In this document: positions 6,929-15,249 of the stretch, piece by piece | Layout of the letters: every line of letters begins with the position of its first letter | Numbering within the stretch: the stretch's first letter is position 1 | Source: a virus | Reading direction: 5' to 3' (one strand) | Length of the DNA stretch: 39,386 nt | IMG/VR virus record: IMGVR_UViG_3300036978_000268 | Span: 1 to 39,386 of that record | Notes under the pieces: model-generated | The model's database searches: none | What the model was told of the DNA's origin: nothing | What the model saw: the letters and a program-made list of their open reading frames with translations, nothing else | Translations under genes and position numbers: made by a program

Positions 6929-7585
6929 ATGGCATTGAAAACGCTTGCGATCAAACTGGAAACAGTCTCGCCGGACCCCGCAAACGTCCGACGACACCCC
7001 GAAGACAACATCAAGTCCATCATGGCTAGTCTTAGAGCTTTTGGGCAGCAAACCCCAATCGTTGTTGATGCCCGAAACATCATACTTAAAGGCAACGGCA
7101 CCTATGAAGCAGCCAGACGTCTAGGATGGGACAAGATTGATGCCGTACGAACCACGTTAGACGGATCATCTGCCGTTGCTTACGCGATTGCGGACAACCG
7201 CACAGCCGAAAAAGCGGAATGGGATAACTTAGCTCTCGGCAAAACCCTGAGAGAACTTGAAAGCTCGCTTGATTCAATCGAAATCACAGGTTTTACCTCA
7301 AAAGAGATCGACAGATTGCTTGATGACGCAGCAAGCCAGATGCTTCAGGACTCCGTGTTGTCGCGGGACGAAGACGACGACGAAACCCACGACGAAGAAG
7401 AACGCAACGAAACAGACGAAGAAGTGCCTGACGCATTTGGCGTCAGGACGCTTGTACTTGCCTACACCGGATCTGAGTTTGAAGAAGCGCTGTCGATCAT
7501 AAACGCGCTGAAATCCAAAGACGTCTCTGTCACGAGCGGTATTGCGGTACTACGAGCTTTAAGGAGCTATGCACAACATGTCTGA
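6929..7585 (+). CDS. ParB/Srx-domain protein
   Basis: 218 residues behind GAGGATACCAC. Residues 8-100 form a ParB/sulfiredoxin-fold domain: DPANVRRHPEDNIKSIMASLRAFGQQTPIVVDARNIILKGNGTYEAARRLGWDKI, with the usual GNG-x-x-x-A-A-x-x-L-G nucleotide-binding stretch. A helical linker and an extremely acidic stretch (DEDDDETHDEEERNETDEE) follow, then a small C-terminal domain. Such domains in phages act as CTP- or ATP-dependent DNA-binding modules or regulators. It is first in a cassette with a cupin, a PAPS-reductase-like enzyme and a second ParB-like protein. Chromosome-partition function is unlikely; no parA or parS-like repeats are seen. Confidence 0.8.
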   Translation: MALKTLAIKLETVSPDPANVRRHPEDNIKSIMASLRAFGQQTPIVVDARNIILKGNGTYEAARRLGWDKIDAVRTTLDGSSAVAYAIADNRTAEKAEWDNLALGKTLRELESSLDSIEITGFTSKEIDRLLDDAASQMLQDSVLSRDEDDDETHDEEERNETDEEVPDAFGVRTLVLAYTGSEFEEALSIINALKSKDVSVTSGIAVLRALRSYAQHV

Positions 7586-8294
7586 TGAATTCTTGGTGAT
7601 TGAGTCCGGACAAACAACCGAAGGCGGGGACCCAAAACACCCATGCTTAGGTTGTTTGATTACAGGGTGGGACAAAACGTCCGAAATACTTGAAGGCGAC
7701 ACAGCGTATGTCTACGCATTCAACGCAACGGTTCTGGTAAGCACGCCATCTCGTCGCCATGCTATCCGCCCGGGCGAATACGGACGTTTTGCTGGCCCCG
7801 CAAAATTCACAAACGTAAACGTGACAGAAGAAAACGGCGGGCATTTTGTCGCCGTCAAAAACAACCATTCAGGCACAACGCTTAAGGGCGGGCCAATTGA
7901 GCAGACGGGTAGGCTTCGCTATATCGACGGATGCACCGACTCACTGCTTTTGCCACCTGATAAATACGGCGACCCGTGTTTAAACCACCTTCACTTCCCG
8001 AAAGGGATTGACCAAACGATGCACATCCATCCATCTGCAAGGATCGGCATCGTTGCCCGAGGTCGTGGTGTAGCAATCACGCCAGACAACGAATATGCGT
8101 TAATTCCGGGCCTCGCTTTCGTCATCACGCCTGGCGGTCTTCACCGATTCAGAACAGAAGGCGAAACCATGGACGTAATCGCATTTCACCCCGAAAGCGA
8201 TTTTGGCCCGCAGGATGACGACCACCCGATGGTCAACCGGACAATCGTAGACGGTGTATCAGCGGCAAAGATCAAAAGTATCAGAACTATTTGA
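7578..8294 (+). CDS. cupin-fold protein
   Basis: About 239 residues from ATG 7578, chosen because AAGGAG is 2 bases from ATG 7569 but 11 from 7578. The second half holds a cupin: MHIHPSARIGIVARGRGVAI with an H-x-H pair, a glycine-rich turn, LIPGLAFVITPGGLHRFRTEG with the distal His, and AFHPESDFGPQ. The first half (YVYAFNATVLVSTPSRRHAIRPGEYG) may be a degenerate cupin repeat. Cupins bind metals and catalyse varied chemistry or sense small molecules. Between a ParB-like and a PAPS-reductase-like gene it may take part in the same modification or regulatory pathway. The substrate cannot be read from sequence. Confidence 0.65.
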   Translation: MSDEFLVIESGQTTEGGDPKHPCLGCLITGWDKTSEILEGDTAYVYAFNATVLVSTPSRRHAIRPGEYGRFAGPAKFTNVNVTEENGGHFVAVKNNHSGTTLKGGPIEQTGRLRYIDGCTDSLLLPPDKYGDPCLNHLHFPKGIDQTMHIHPSARIGIVARGRGVAITPDNEYALIPGLAFVITPGGLHRFRTEGETMDVIAFHPESDFGPQDDDHPMVNRTIVDGVSAAKIKSIRTI

Positions 8295-8309
8295 ATACAA
8301 AACTTGGCG

Positions 8310-8339
8310 GCAACCGCAAAACTAAACAATTGCGGTTGC
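8310..8339 (+). other. strong hairpin before the PAPS-reductase-like gene
   Basis: GCAACCGCAA (8310-8319) pairs perfectly with TTGCGGTTGC (8330-8339) around a 10-base A-rich loop. It fills the only real gap in this operon (8295-8366) and lacks a T run, so it may act as an RNA-processing or attenuation element rather than a terminator. Confidence 0.5.
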
Positions 8340-8366
8340 GGTCAAAATGAGACAAGGTGATTAACA

Positions 8367-9515
8367 GTGGCTGACTTGTTCAAAACGCTTTCGTGTGACG
8401 TCTGGACGGCGGCAAAATATCGGGTTCGTGTTGCTTACGAAACTTACGACAATGTTGTCGTTTCGCTGTCAGGCGGCAAAGATTCGACAGCAGCACTTCA
8501 AGCGACAATAGCCACAGCGAAGGAACTTAGACGGTTGCCCGTAGAAGTCCATTTTTACGACGAGGAAGCGATCCCGCCCGAAACAGTCGAGTATGTCGAA
8601 AGGGTCAGAAAGCTGCCCGAGGTATGTTTGAAATGGTTCTGCTTACCTTTAAAGGCTCGAAACGCTTGTTCTGCGACATCGCCTGACTGGTATCCATTCC
8701 ACCCTGACGAAAAAAACATTTGGGTGCGACCCCTACCCGCAAACGTCATTACAAAACATCCCGACTTTCGAATGGGGATGGAGATTGTCAACTTTTCGTC
8801 GTTTATGCTTGCAAAACGGGCCGAATCGACTGCGTTAGTCATGGGTATTAGAATGCAAGAGTCGATCACACGATTGCGGGCTATCCAGCACAAATCAGAC
8901 TCTGAACGCGCTTTCTTTTCGCCATCAGACAAACATAAAAACGTAGTCAAATGTTATCCGGTATACGATTGGCTTGCGGAAGATATCTGGACTGCTCCGC
9001 AACGGTTTGGATGGGATTATAATAGAGCCTATGACGTTATGCAGAAATCAGGTTTGTCAATCGGATCGCAACGATGCTCGCCGGCATTTGGCGAACAGCC
9101 AATACGAGGATTGCACAGGTATGCGACATGCTGGCCAGATTTATGGGAACGAATGATCCACCGAGTGCCAGGAGCCGCGACAGCAGCCCGATACGCCAAT
9201 ACGGAACTTTACACAGGCCTTGGTGCAAAAGAATCGGACGTTTCGTGGAAAGCTAAATTCGAAATCGGTTTTGCTCGATTGACGACTGACTCAAAAGACG
9301 AAATCCGGACGGCTATACGAAAAGTGATTCAATATCACAATCGGTTTACGCCTGACGTAGTGCCTGACCACGAACCACATCCAGAAACCTCTCTCTGCTG
9401 GCGAAAGCTGTACAAAATCGTTTTGGCTGGCGGAAACAAGTTTGGACGCCAAGAGCAGAAGCTGACCAAAGATATCGTGAATCACAGAATCAAACTGGAA
9501 GGAAGCGGCAAATGA
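8367..9515 (+). CDS. PAPS reductase / IbrA-like PP-loop ATP pyrophosphatase
   Basis: 382 residues, GTG start behind AAGGTG. Residues 29-40 (NVVVSLSGGKDS) are the PP-loop that binds ATP or PAPS and releases pyrophosphate; AIPPETVEYVERV and KWFCLPLKARNACSATSPDWYPF follow. The C-terminal half (GSQRCSPAFGEQPIRGLHRYATCWPDLWERMIHRVPGA) matches the IbrA-like group of PAPS-reductase homologues. These may transfer sulfur or adenylate a substrate; the reaction of phage members is not established. It overlaps the next, ParB-like gene by ATGA, the IbrA-IbrB pairing known from E. coli prophage activators. Family assignment is strong, reaction unknown. Confidence 0.85.
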   Translation: MADLFKTLSCDVWTAAKYRVRVAYETYDNVVVSLSGGKDSTAALQATIATAKELRRLPVEVHFYDEEAIPPETVEYVERVRKLPEVCLKWFCLPLKARNACSATSPDWYPFHPDEKNIWVRPLPANVITKHPDFRMGMEIVNFSSFMLAKRAESTALVMGIRMQESITRLRAIQHKSDSERAFFSPSDKHKNVVKCYPVYDWLAEDIWTAPQRFGWDYNRAYDVMQKSGLSIGSQRCSPAFGEQPIRGLHRYATCWPDLWERMIHRVPGAATAARYANTELYTGLGAKESDVSWKAKFEIGFARLTTDSKDEIRTAIRKVIQYHNRFTPDVVPDHEPHPETSLCWRKLYKIVLAGGNKFGRQEQKLTKDIVNHRIKLEGSGK

Positions 9516-10090
9516 AGGTAGGAACTGACAATCAACCAATCGGCAAAGTCGTTTGGATCGACAGATCAAAACTCAAAGCGAACGATTACAACCCGAATCG
9601 TCAATTCGGACCGGAACACGAACTCTTGAAACGCTCGATCATCGAAGACGGATGGACCCAACCGATTGTTGTCCACGCAGGAACGAGAGTGATTATTGAC
9701 GGCGAACATCGTTGGAAAGCGTCAGATGATCCGAGGATCAGAGAGATGACTGGATCGCTCGTCCCGGTCGTGTTTGCCGAAGCTTCACGATCACACGCAC
9801 AATTCTCAACTATTCGCCACAACCGCGCACGAGGCCAACACGGGGTACGCCCGATGGGCGATATCGTCGTCGAGTTGATTAAAGCCGGAAAGTCGGTGAA
9901 GGACATCAAAATCCAACTTGGCATGGAGACCGAGGAAATTGCGCGGCTTGCAGAAAGCCGAGGATTACCAGTTTTGATTGGAACAGACAGGGAACTGGCA
10001 AAAGCACGAATACCAAAGAAGTGGACACCTTACAGCAAACGAAAATCCGTCATAACCGCGAAGGTAAAAAAGACCAAGGCAGAGCCATGA
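9512..10090 (+). CDS. IbrB-like ParB/Srx-domain protein
   Basis: 192 residues. WIDRSKLKANDYNPNRQFGPEHELLKRSIIEDGWTQPIVVHAGTRVIIDGEHRWKAS is a complete ParB/sulfiredoxin domain with the D-G-E-H-R motif in place of G-x-x-R. A helix-turn-helix-like segment (MGDIVVELIKAGKSVKDIKIQLGMETEEIARLAESRG) follows, then a basic tail. It starts in ATGA overlap with the PAPS-reductase-like gene, as IbrB follows IbrA. It probably binds DNA and directs or partners the enzyme. Unlike the ParB-like gene at 6929 it has no acidic region, so the two likely differ in role. Confidence 0.8.
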   Translation: MKVGTDNQPIGKVVWIDRSKLKANDYNPNRQFGPEHELLKRSIIEDGWTQPIVVHAGTRVIIDGEHRWKASDDPRIREMTGSLVPVVFAEASRSHAQFSTIRHNRARGQHGVRPMGDIVVELIKAGKSVKDIKIQLGMETEEIARLAESRGLPVLIGTDRELAKARIPKKWTPYSKRKSVITAKVKKTKAEP

Positions 10091-10161
10091 CTCCGGCCAA
10101 CCCATACCCATTATGGATAGAAGCAGTCAAGAAGACAACACTGAACAGAGCAAACAAATGA
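10087..10161 (+). CDS. possible 24-residue linking peptide
   Basis: ATG overlaps the stop of the IbrB-like gene (ATGA at 10087) and its own TGA overlaps the next ATG at 10158 (ATGA). This double overlap suggests it is translated to couple the two genes. The product MTPANPYPLWIEAVKKTTLN has no known motif. Confidence 0.35.
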   Translation: MTPANPYPLWIEAVKKTTLNRANK

Positions 10162-10610
10162 CCAATACGCCTCCAGATGCCCCCCCCGAAAAAGGGGAAA
10201 GGGGCGAAAGCGAGACAGACATTTATGATCTTACCAAACGCTCTGCTATCAAAATGGTTCAAAAGGCACTCAATCAGCGATGGAACATTCCAGACAAACT
10301 TTTAGAGGCCCTGCCTCTCATGCTTGTTCAAGAACTCAACAAGACCACCGTAGTGCGTAACAAGATAGCCCTGACGCGATTGCTCGTGACAATGGCGAGC
10401 GAGAATCGGGCGACCGCTCACATGGGACTCCAAGCCGTACAGGGGCCTTCAGCAGCGGTTTCTGTCACCGTGAACGGTGCGGAAGACGTTACAGTGGATC
10501 AAAAGCTATCTGTCGAGGATATTACGGGTGTTATCAACGAACTACGATTACTTGGCATCGTTGATATGCAAAACCCAGAACCTCAAATACCCGCCTCACA
10601 AGCCGACTAA
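10158..10610 (+). CDS. probable terminase small subunit
   Basis: About 150 residues. Assigned mainly by position directly before the large terminase. The sequence has a disordered acidic N-terminus, a helical core (RSAIKMVQKALNQRWNIPDKLLEALPLMLVQELN and VVRNKIALTRLLVTMASENR) and a C-terminal segment (SVEDITGVINELRLLGIVD). Small terminases recognise packaging sites in viral DNA. ATG 10113 is an in-frame alternative start; 10158 is preferred for its ATGA overlap. Its 3' end overlaps the large subunit. Confidence 0.55.
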   Translation: MTNTPPDAPPEKGERGESETDIYDLTKRSAIKMVQKALNQRWNIPDKLLEALPLMLVQELNKTTVVRNKIALTRLLVTMASENRATAHMGLQAVQGPSAAVSVTVNGAEDVTVDQKLSVEDITGVINELRLLGIVDMQNPEPQIPASQAD

Positions 10611-11817
10611 AAAACAAAGAGCCTTTTTAGCGTTAGCAAGAACAGGCCAATACCGCGAGATATTTTACGGAGGGGCGGGCGGCGGCGGCAAATCAGACGC
10701 CCTTCTTATGCTGGCTCTTCAAGACGATTGGCTTCAGGATTCAGACTATTCTGCTTTGATACTGCGGAAGACGTTCGTGGACCTGAACCAGCCGGAAGGC
10801 ATCCTCAACCGCGCTCAAGAGTGGTTGTTCGGTCGAGAAGGCGTGACATGGCAGGCACAGCACAACCGCTTCCAGTTCGACACTGGGGCGGTCCTTCAGT
10901 TCGGGCACTGCAACGGTCCAAAGGACCACCTGAAATACCGGGGCGGCAAGTACAATGTCGTTCTATGGGATGAACTTACCGACTTCCCCGAAGAGCAGTA
11001 CACGTTCCTGTTCAGCCGCCAGAGACGACCGCTCGGCTCGACATTGCCGCTCCTAACAGCGGCGGCATCAAACCCCGGAGGAACAGGTCACGCTTGGGTA
11101 CGATCACGATTCGTTAAATCCCAAACGACTGGGCGAATGTTTATTCCAGCCTCTTACCTGGACAACCCCCACCTTGACCAAAAGGCTTACGGTGAAACGC
11201 TTGACAATCTGCTACCGACTGAACGAGCCCGGATCAAACACGGGGACTGGGACGTTCTCGACGGTTCAGCTTTGTTTGATCGCAGATGGTTCAAAGTGGT
11301 CAATCAATTACCGGAAGGGCCGAGGTTAAGCGTACGGTCGTGGGATACAGCGGCAACGCCCGGCGGCGGCGACTACTCGGTTGGGCTACGAATGCACAAG
11401 ATCGAAGACGAGTATTTCATTGATTCGATTGTGCGCGGCCAATACGGCCCATCGGATTTAGATAGGATTCAACGCGAAACAGCCGAATCCGATGGGGAGG
11501 ATGTCATAATCTTGCTCGAACGGGAACCGGGAAGCGCCGGCAAACGGGTCAACCAGTTTATGCGTCAACAACTTGAAGGCTACATTGTTTTTGAAGAATC
11601 AGCGTCAGGCGACAAATACTTCAGGGCCACACCATCCGCAAGGGCTGCGTCGAACGACAAAATCCGGTTAGTCAAAGGATCGCACATAACTGCCTTCATG
11701 GACGAAGTCCCTGCCTTTACGGGCAAGGTTGGAGTTGATGCCCATGATGACATCGTTGATGCGATGAGTCTCGGATTCAATTATCTATCAAGACGGGTCG
11801 GAATGTCGTTAGTATAG
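10477..11817 (+). CDS. terL: terminase large subunit
   Basis: Packages phage DNA into the prohead. Walker A is YGGAGGGGKS (about residues 64-73 of this frame) and Walker B is VVLWDELTDFPE, followed by the coupling motif AAASNPGG. The C-terminal nuclease has the expected Asp in VRSWDTAATPGGGDY, LLEREPGS and AHDDIVDA. The start is uncertain: GTG 10477 overlaps the small subunit by 134 bases and has no ribosome site; TTG 10552 or 10561 would place the start just before PHKPTKKQRAFLAL, where relatives usually begin. Confidence 0.95.
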   Translation: MRKTLQWIKSYLSRILRVLSTNYDYLASLICKTQNLKYPPHKPTKKQRAFLALARTGQYREIFYGGAGGGGKSDALLMLALQDDWLQDSDYSALILRKTFVDLNQPEGILNRAQEWLFGREGVTWQAQHNRFQFDTGAVLQFGHCNGPKDHLKYRGGKYNVVLWDELTDFPEEQYTFLFSRQRRPLGSTLPLLTAAASNPGGTGHAWVRSRFVKSQTTGRMFIPASYLDNPHLDQKAYGETLDNLLPTERARIKHGDWDVLDGSALFDRRWFKVVNQLPEGPRLSVRSWDTAATPGGGDYSVGLRMHKIEDEYFIDSIVRGQYGPSDLDRIQRETAESDGEDVIILLEREPGSAGKRVNQFMRQQLEGYIVFEESASGDKYFRATPSARAASNDKIRLVKGSHITAFMDEVPAFTGKVGVDAHDDIVDAMSLGFNYLSRRVGMSLV

Positions 11818-11844
11818 GGATACACACCTCAAGGGGACTAACAG

Positions 11845-13209
11845 ATGGCGAACATTCCAAACATGATCGGGCGGGCGGTAAACTCGATCGGCACATGGGC
11901 ATCGGCTCCAGCACGATTCCTATTCTCAGGCCGGGGCGGCGGCGGCGGATTCTACGCGATTCGGGCGACCCAAATCCCATCAGCACGATTCAATTGGGTA
12001 GGGGAAGCAGGCGACTTCAGGCAAAACCCGGTTGTGGCTTTAGGTCTCGATTGGATCACTCGCAACGCAACATCCGTTCCGTTGGAACTCTGGATCAAAA
12101 CCAAATACGGTGAAGACGTCCAACTAGAAGGGCACCCGCTTCTTGATCTGATTAAGAACCCAAACCCGATATATTCGGGGCACGCCTTACTGTCAGCGAC
12201 GATCATCGACACGCTTTGTGTCGGCAACGGATACTGGACAATCGTTCCAAACGCAGGCGGGCGGGTGGCTGAACTTTACTGGCTTGATGGCCGATACATG
12301 GCGCCTGACTTCCCTATTGATGGTTCTGTTTATTTGAATGCTTGGAAGTATATACCGGCAAGCACCGGACGTCCCGAAATTTTTGATCCAGCACAAATTG
12401 TCGAATTCAAAAAGGGTATTGATCCGTGGAATGACCGCCTTGGTTATTCGCCTCTACTGGCCTGCTGCCGGGAAGTGGCGTTAATCAACATGATCTCAGG
12501 TTATACCGCAAGCATCCTGAAAAACGTGGGTGTAACCAACATGGTTATTTCGCCAACAGGCGAAAACGCACTCAACAAGACTCAGGCGGAAACGCTCAAA
12601 CAATCAATCATGCAGTCGATCGGCTTGGATCGGCAAGGCCAACCACTCATTCTGACATCTCCAGCTTTAGTCGAATCGATCGGCACAAAACCCGCCGAAA
12701 TGATGCTTCCAAACGTAGACGGAATCGCAGTCGCACGCATCTGTTCGGCAATGGGCGTTTCGCCAATGGTCCTTGGCCTGCCGGATGAGGGCAGGACATA
12801 CGCCAACTACAGAGAGGCTCAACGCGCGGCGTGGATGAATTCAATCATCCCATTCCATGAACTTCTGTCAGCCTCAATCGAAAAGCAGTTGCTCAGGCTT
12901 TACGACCCGTCAGGCAGGATGTACCTGAAGTGGAACTATTCGAACGTAGAGGCTTTAGCAGAAGACCACGAACAGCTTGCAAGCAAGGCGACAATGCTTT
13001 TTAAAGAGAATATCATCACTCGCAACGAAGCGAGAATGATGGTCGGACTTGAAGAGATCGAGTGCGGCGACTTGTTTGCGGCGGATGTCACCAAGGCTCA
13101 AACGACACCAATGATGGGGGGCGGCGAATATGGGAAGCAGCCTGATGAGTCCGAAGAGGAAGGCGAAACAGCCGAAGCAACCGAAGAAACCGAAGCCGAA
13201 ACCGCCTAG
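11845..13209 (+). CDS. portal protein (HK97 family)
   Basis: 454 residues behind AAGGGGACTAACAG. ALGLDWITRNATSVPLELW, GHPLLDLIKNPNP, GNGYWTIVPN, DPWNDRLGYSPLLACCREV and VLGLPDEGRTYANYREAQRAAW are the conserved HK97-type portal segments. The portal is the dodecameric vertex ring for DNA entry and exit. The C-terminus is strongly acidic (DESEEEGETAEATEETEAETA), encoded by the same DNA that encodes the basic N-terminus of the next protein in another frame. Confidence 0.95.
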   Translation: MANIPNMIGRAVNSIGTWASAPARFLFSGRGGGGGFYAIRATQIPSARFNWVGEAGDFRQNPVVALGLDWITRNATSVPLELWIKTKYGEDVQLEGHPLLDLIKNPNPIYSGHALLSATIIDTLCVGNGYWTIVPNAGGRVAELYWLDGRYMAPDFPIDGSVYLNAWKYIPASTGRPEIFDPAQIVEFKKGIDPWNDRLGYSPLLACCREVALINMISGYTASILKNVGVTNMVISPTGENALNKTQAETLKQSIMQSIGLDRQGQPLILTSPALVESIGTKPAEMMLPNVDGIAVARICSAMGVSPMVLGLPDEGRTYANYREAQRAAWMNSIIPFHELLSASIEKQLLRLYDPSGRMYLKWNYSNVEALAEDHEQLASKATMLFKENIITRNEARMMVGLEEIECGDLFAADVTKAQTTPMMGGGEYGKQPDESEEEGETAEATEETEAETA

Positions 13210-14119
13210 AATCCTGATCCCACGCGAATACGAAAACCAGTTATTCCTGCCGATCCAAGCCCTTTGTCTGGAATATTGGCGGGCAATCAAGCCGATCTAC
13301 GTCGAAAAGATCAGGGTAGCAATGGGGCCCGTCCAGAAACGGGCTCCAAAGGTTACAGGCACGTTCTTTGAACTGCGAGAAAACAAGCATGTCAAACGGT
13401 TTATAGCCAAGTTTACGGCTCAAATCGACCAGTCCGCACGAACCGCTACGATGCGGTACGGATTGGAGCCCGCCGACGAATGGTCCATCACGAATCAATC
13501 GGTTTACGAACAGATTACCGACAGCCTTGTCGATCTGTGCCAAACGACCATAGATGAGCTTACAGCGACAACAGGGAAGGCATACGATCAGATACTAGCT
13601 GAACTCAGGCAGGAGATCCTGGACAATCAGAAGGCCGGAGAAACGATTCTGTCTCTGACCCAAAAACTCGAAAAGTTTTTTAGCACTGATGCGGCTTGGC
13701 GGGCTCGCAGGATCGCCCACACCGAATCGGCACGATCCAACAATATCGGATACATCGAAGGGGTGGCCGATTTTGAGGAGGTTTTAGGCTTTGAATGGTG
13801 TCTGTCATCGGATGCGTGCGCACTATGCCATGCTGTCGGGCTTGACCAAGATGGTCTTCCAAGGCAAATCGCAAAGGGGACAAACTTTGCCGTGAATATG
13901 AGCGGCAAGGCCAGTTATTCGCAGATCAGATGTCCGCCTCTGCATCCGAATTGCCGATGTGCCGTGAACCCGGTATTAGATTTTGAAGAGACTCGGTTTG
14001 CGACACCAACAAGAATTGAAGCGGGCAAAATCACAGTACAATCCGTGACTCCAAGGGCAAGCAAGCCTTTGATTGACTTGGCGACTCAAGGAAGCCTACG
14101 GTTAGAAGTCGATGAATGA
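13130..14119 (+). CDS. minor head protein (Mu F / SPP1 gp7 type)
   Basis: About 329 residues (ATG 13145 is an alternative). The N-terminus is Lys/Pro-rich (PKRKAKQPKQPKKPKPKPPR). The C-terminal domain is the head morphogenesis fold: WRARRIAHTESARSNNIGYIEGV, then FEWCLSSDACALCHAVG and the signature CPPLHPNCRCAV. Such proteins sit inside the procapsid near the portal and aid assembly or DNA ejection. The first 80 bases overlap the portal gene. Confidence 0.85.
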   Translation: MGSSLMSPKRKAKQPKQPKKPKPKPPRILIPREYENQLFLPIQALCLEYWRAIKPIYVEKIRVAMGPVQKRAPKVTGTFFELRENKHVKRFIAKFTAQIDQSARTATMRYGLEPADEWSITNQSVYEQITDSLVDLCQTTIDELTATTGKAYDQILAELRQEILDNQKAGETILSLTQKLEKFFSTDAAWRARRIAHTESARSNNIGYIEGVADFEEVLGFEWCLSSDACALCHAVGLDQDGLPRQIAKGTNFAVNMSGKASYSQIRCPPLHPNCRCAVNPVLDFEETRFATPTRIEAGKITVQSVTPRASKPLIDLATQGSLRLEVDE

Positions 14120-14246
14120 CGACTTGCTAGAGGGCAACACGAACCGTAACATACTTGATATTGTCAAGGCAAAAACCGCAAACAAGGACTCAGCTAATGC
14201 AGATATATTTAGACCTCAAGAGGTCAAAAGATCCTGGCGGATTTGA
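14112..14246 (+). CDS. possible 44-residue protein between minor head gene and protease
   Basis: ATG overlaps the end of the minor head gene and the frame is open to 14246, overlapping the first 50 bases of the protease in another frame. Product MNDDLLEGNTNRNILDIV... looks protein-like but has no motif and no clear ribosome site. Confidence 0.3.
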   Translation: MNDDLLEGNTNRNILDIVKAKTANKDSANADIFRPQEVKRSWRI

Positions 14247-15249
14247 AGGCTATGGGTCGGTATTCTGGAACATTGACAAGCATGGTGACGTCATCCTGCC
14301 TGGGGCATTTCGGGATTCGTTGCCAAAGTTCCTCGATGAGGGATTTATGGGCGGAGTCGGGCACGACCATGATCGACCCGCCGGAAGATTCGTCAAAGCC
14401 TACGAGGATGATCGTGGCCTATTCGTCGAAGGAAGGTTTAGTGACGTGACTTCGGGCAAGGAAGCCCGCACGCTTTTACTGGATCGAGTCGTACAAAAGC
14501 TCTCGGTCGGACTGGATCGCGAAGGGCTCGAAACAAGCCAGGTCACAGCGGGCCAACTCAAGGCTATGTGGCAGAAGGTCGGATATAAACCAACCTCCGA
14601 CGACGAGCGCAGACTAAAGGAACGCAAATCAATCCGCCTCATTCATCGGGCAAGCCTCAAGGAAGTATCACCCGTGACGATACCAGCAAACGACGAAGCA
14701 AGAATACTGGCAGTTAAGAAGTTAGGTAAAAACTACGAAGAGCTTCCAGAAGCTTTTGTCAGTTTTATCGGGAAGGCACGAAGGATATTCTGGGGGATCG
14801 CACGCCTAGACATCAAAGCCGGAAGAGTCCTATCTGGCAAGAACGAAATGAAGCTCAGGGCTATGGTTGAAGTCCTAACGTCCATCACGGACGAAATGAA
14901 CAATCTCCTGATGCTCGTGTCTCAGGCTCCTGCTGAAGGTAGTGAGGAAGCAACAGAAGAAGAGGGTAAAGAAGGCGAAGAAGGCGAACTCAAAAAGCCC
15001 GCGGGCAAACCAGATGGTGACGAGACTAAGCCGGAAATGAGCCAACGTGGTGCGAAAGACAAGCCAAAGGGCAAACCTGATGAATCCGAAGAAGGTGAAG
15101 AATCGGAAGAAGATCAATCGTTTGCAAGGCAACGGGGCAAGACGAAAAAATCGTATGACATATTCGAGGAGAAAAACCCGTTTGACCAATTTGAAAACGA
15201 CCGATTCAGGGATGAAGCACTCAAACTCATGCTGATAGGGGCAATATGA
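14197..15249 (+). CDS. prohead protease (HK97 family) with long charged tail
   Basis: ATG 14197 is chosen: AAGGACT lies upstream and the protein then begins MQIYLDLKRS. The protease domain spans residues 1-180: GGFEGYGSVFWNIDKHGDVILPGAF, GGVGHDHDRPAGRF with the catalytic His, and KLSVGLDREG. Protein maturation of the capsid is the family role. After the domain come a helical segment and a Lys/Glu-rich tail (about residues 260-335; repeats of EE, GEE, PDE) ending in FDQFENDRFRDEALKLML, so the gene may also supply a scaffold-like function. Confidence 0.9.
   Translation: MQIYLDLKRSKDPGGFEGYGSVFWNIDKHGDVILPGAFRDSLPKFLDEGFMGGVGHDHDRPAGRFVKAYEDDRGLFVEGRFSDVTSGKEARTLLLDRVVQKLSVGLDREGLETSQVTAGQLKAMWQKVGYKPTSDDERRLKERKSIRLIHRASLKEVSPVTIPANDEARILAVKKLGKNYEELPEAFVSFIGKARRIFWGIARLDIKAGRVLSGKNEMKLRAMVEVLTSITDEMNNLLMLVSQAPAEGSEEATEEEGKEGEEGELKKPAGKPDGDETKPEMSQRGAKDKPKGKPDESEEGEESEEDQSFARQRGKTKKSYDIFEEKNPFDQFENDRFRDEALKLMLIGAI

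Noticed and set aside
13144-13171. CTGATGAGTCCGAAGAGG followed by GAAAC resembling a hammerhead core
   Set aside because: The stem II arms do not pair adjacent to GAAA, and no stem I or III partners with a cleavage site are near. It is explained by coding for Asp-Glu-Ser-Glu-Glu.
14206-14228. TTTAGACCTCAAGA plus the palindrome GACCTC-AA-GAGGTC, like the AGACC element
   Set aside because: It lies inside the protease coding sequence just after the start and lacks promoter boxes; sharing 14 bases may be chance or reuse, not enough to call an operator.
15080-15110. CTGATGAATCCGAAGAAG, a second hammerhead-like string
   Set aside because: Same acidic coding repeat in the protease tail; no pairing arms.
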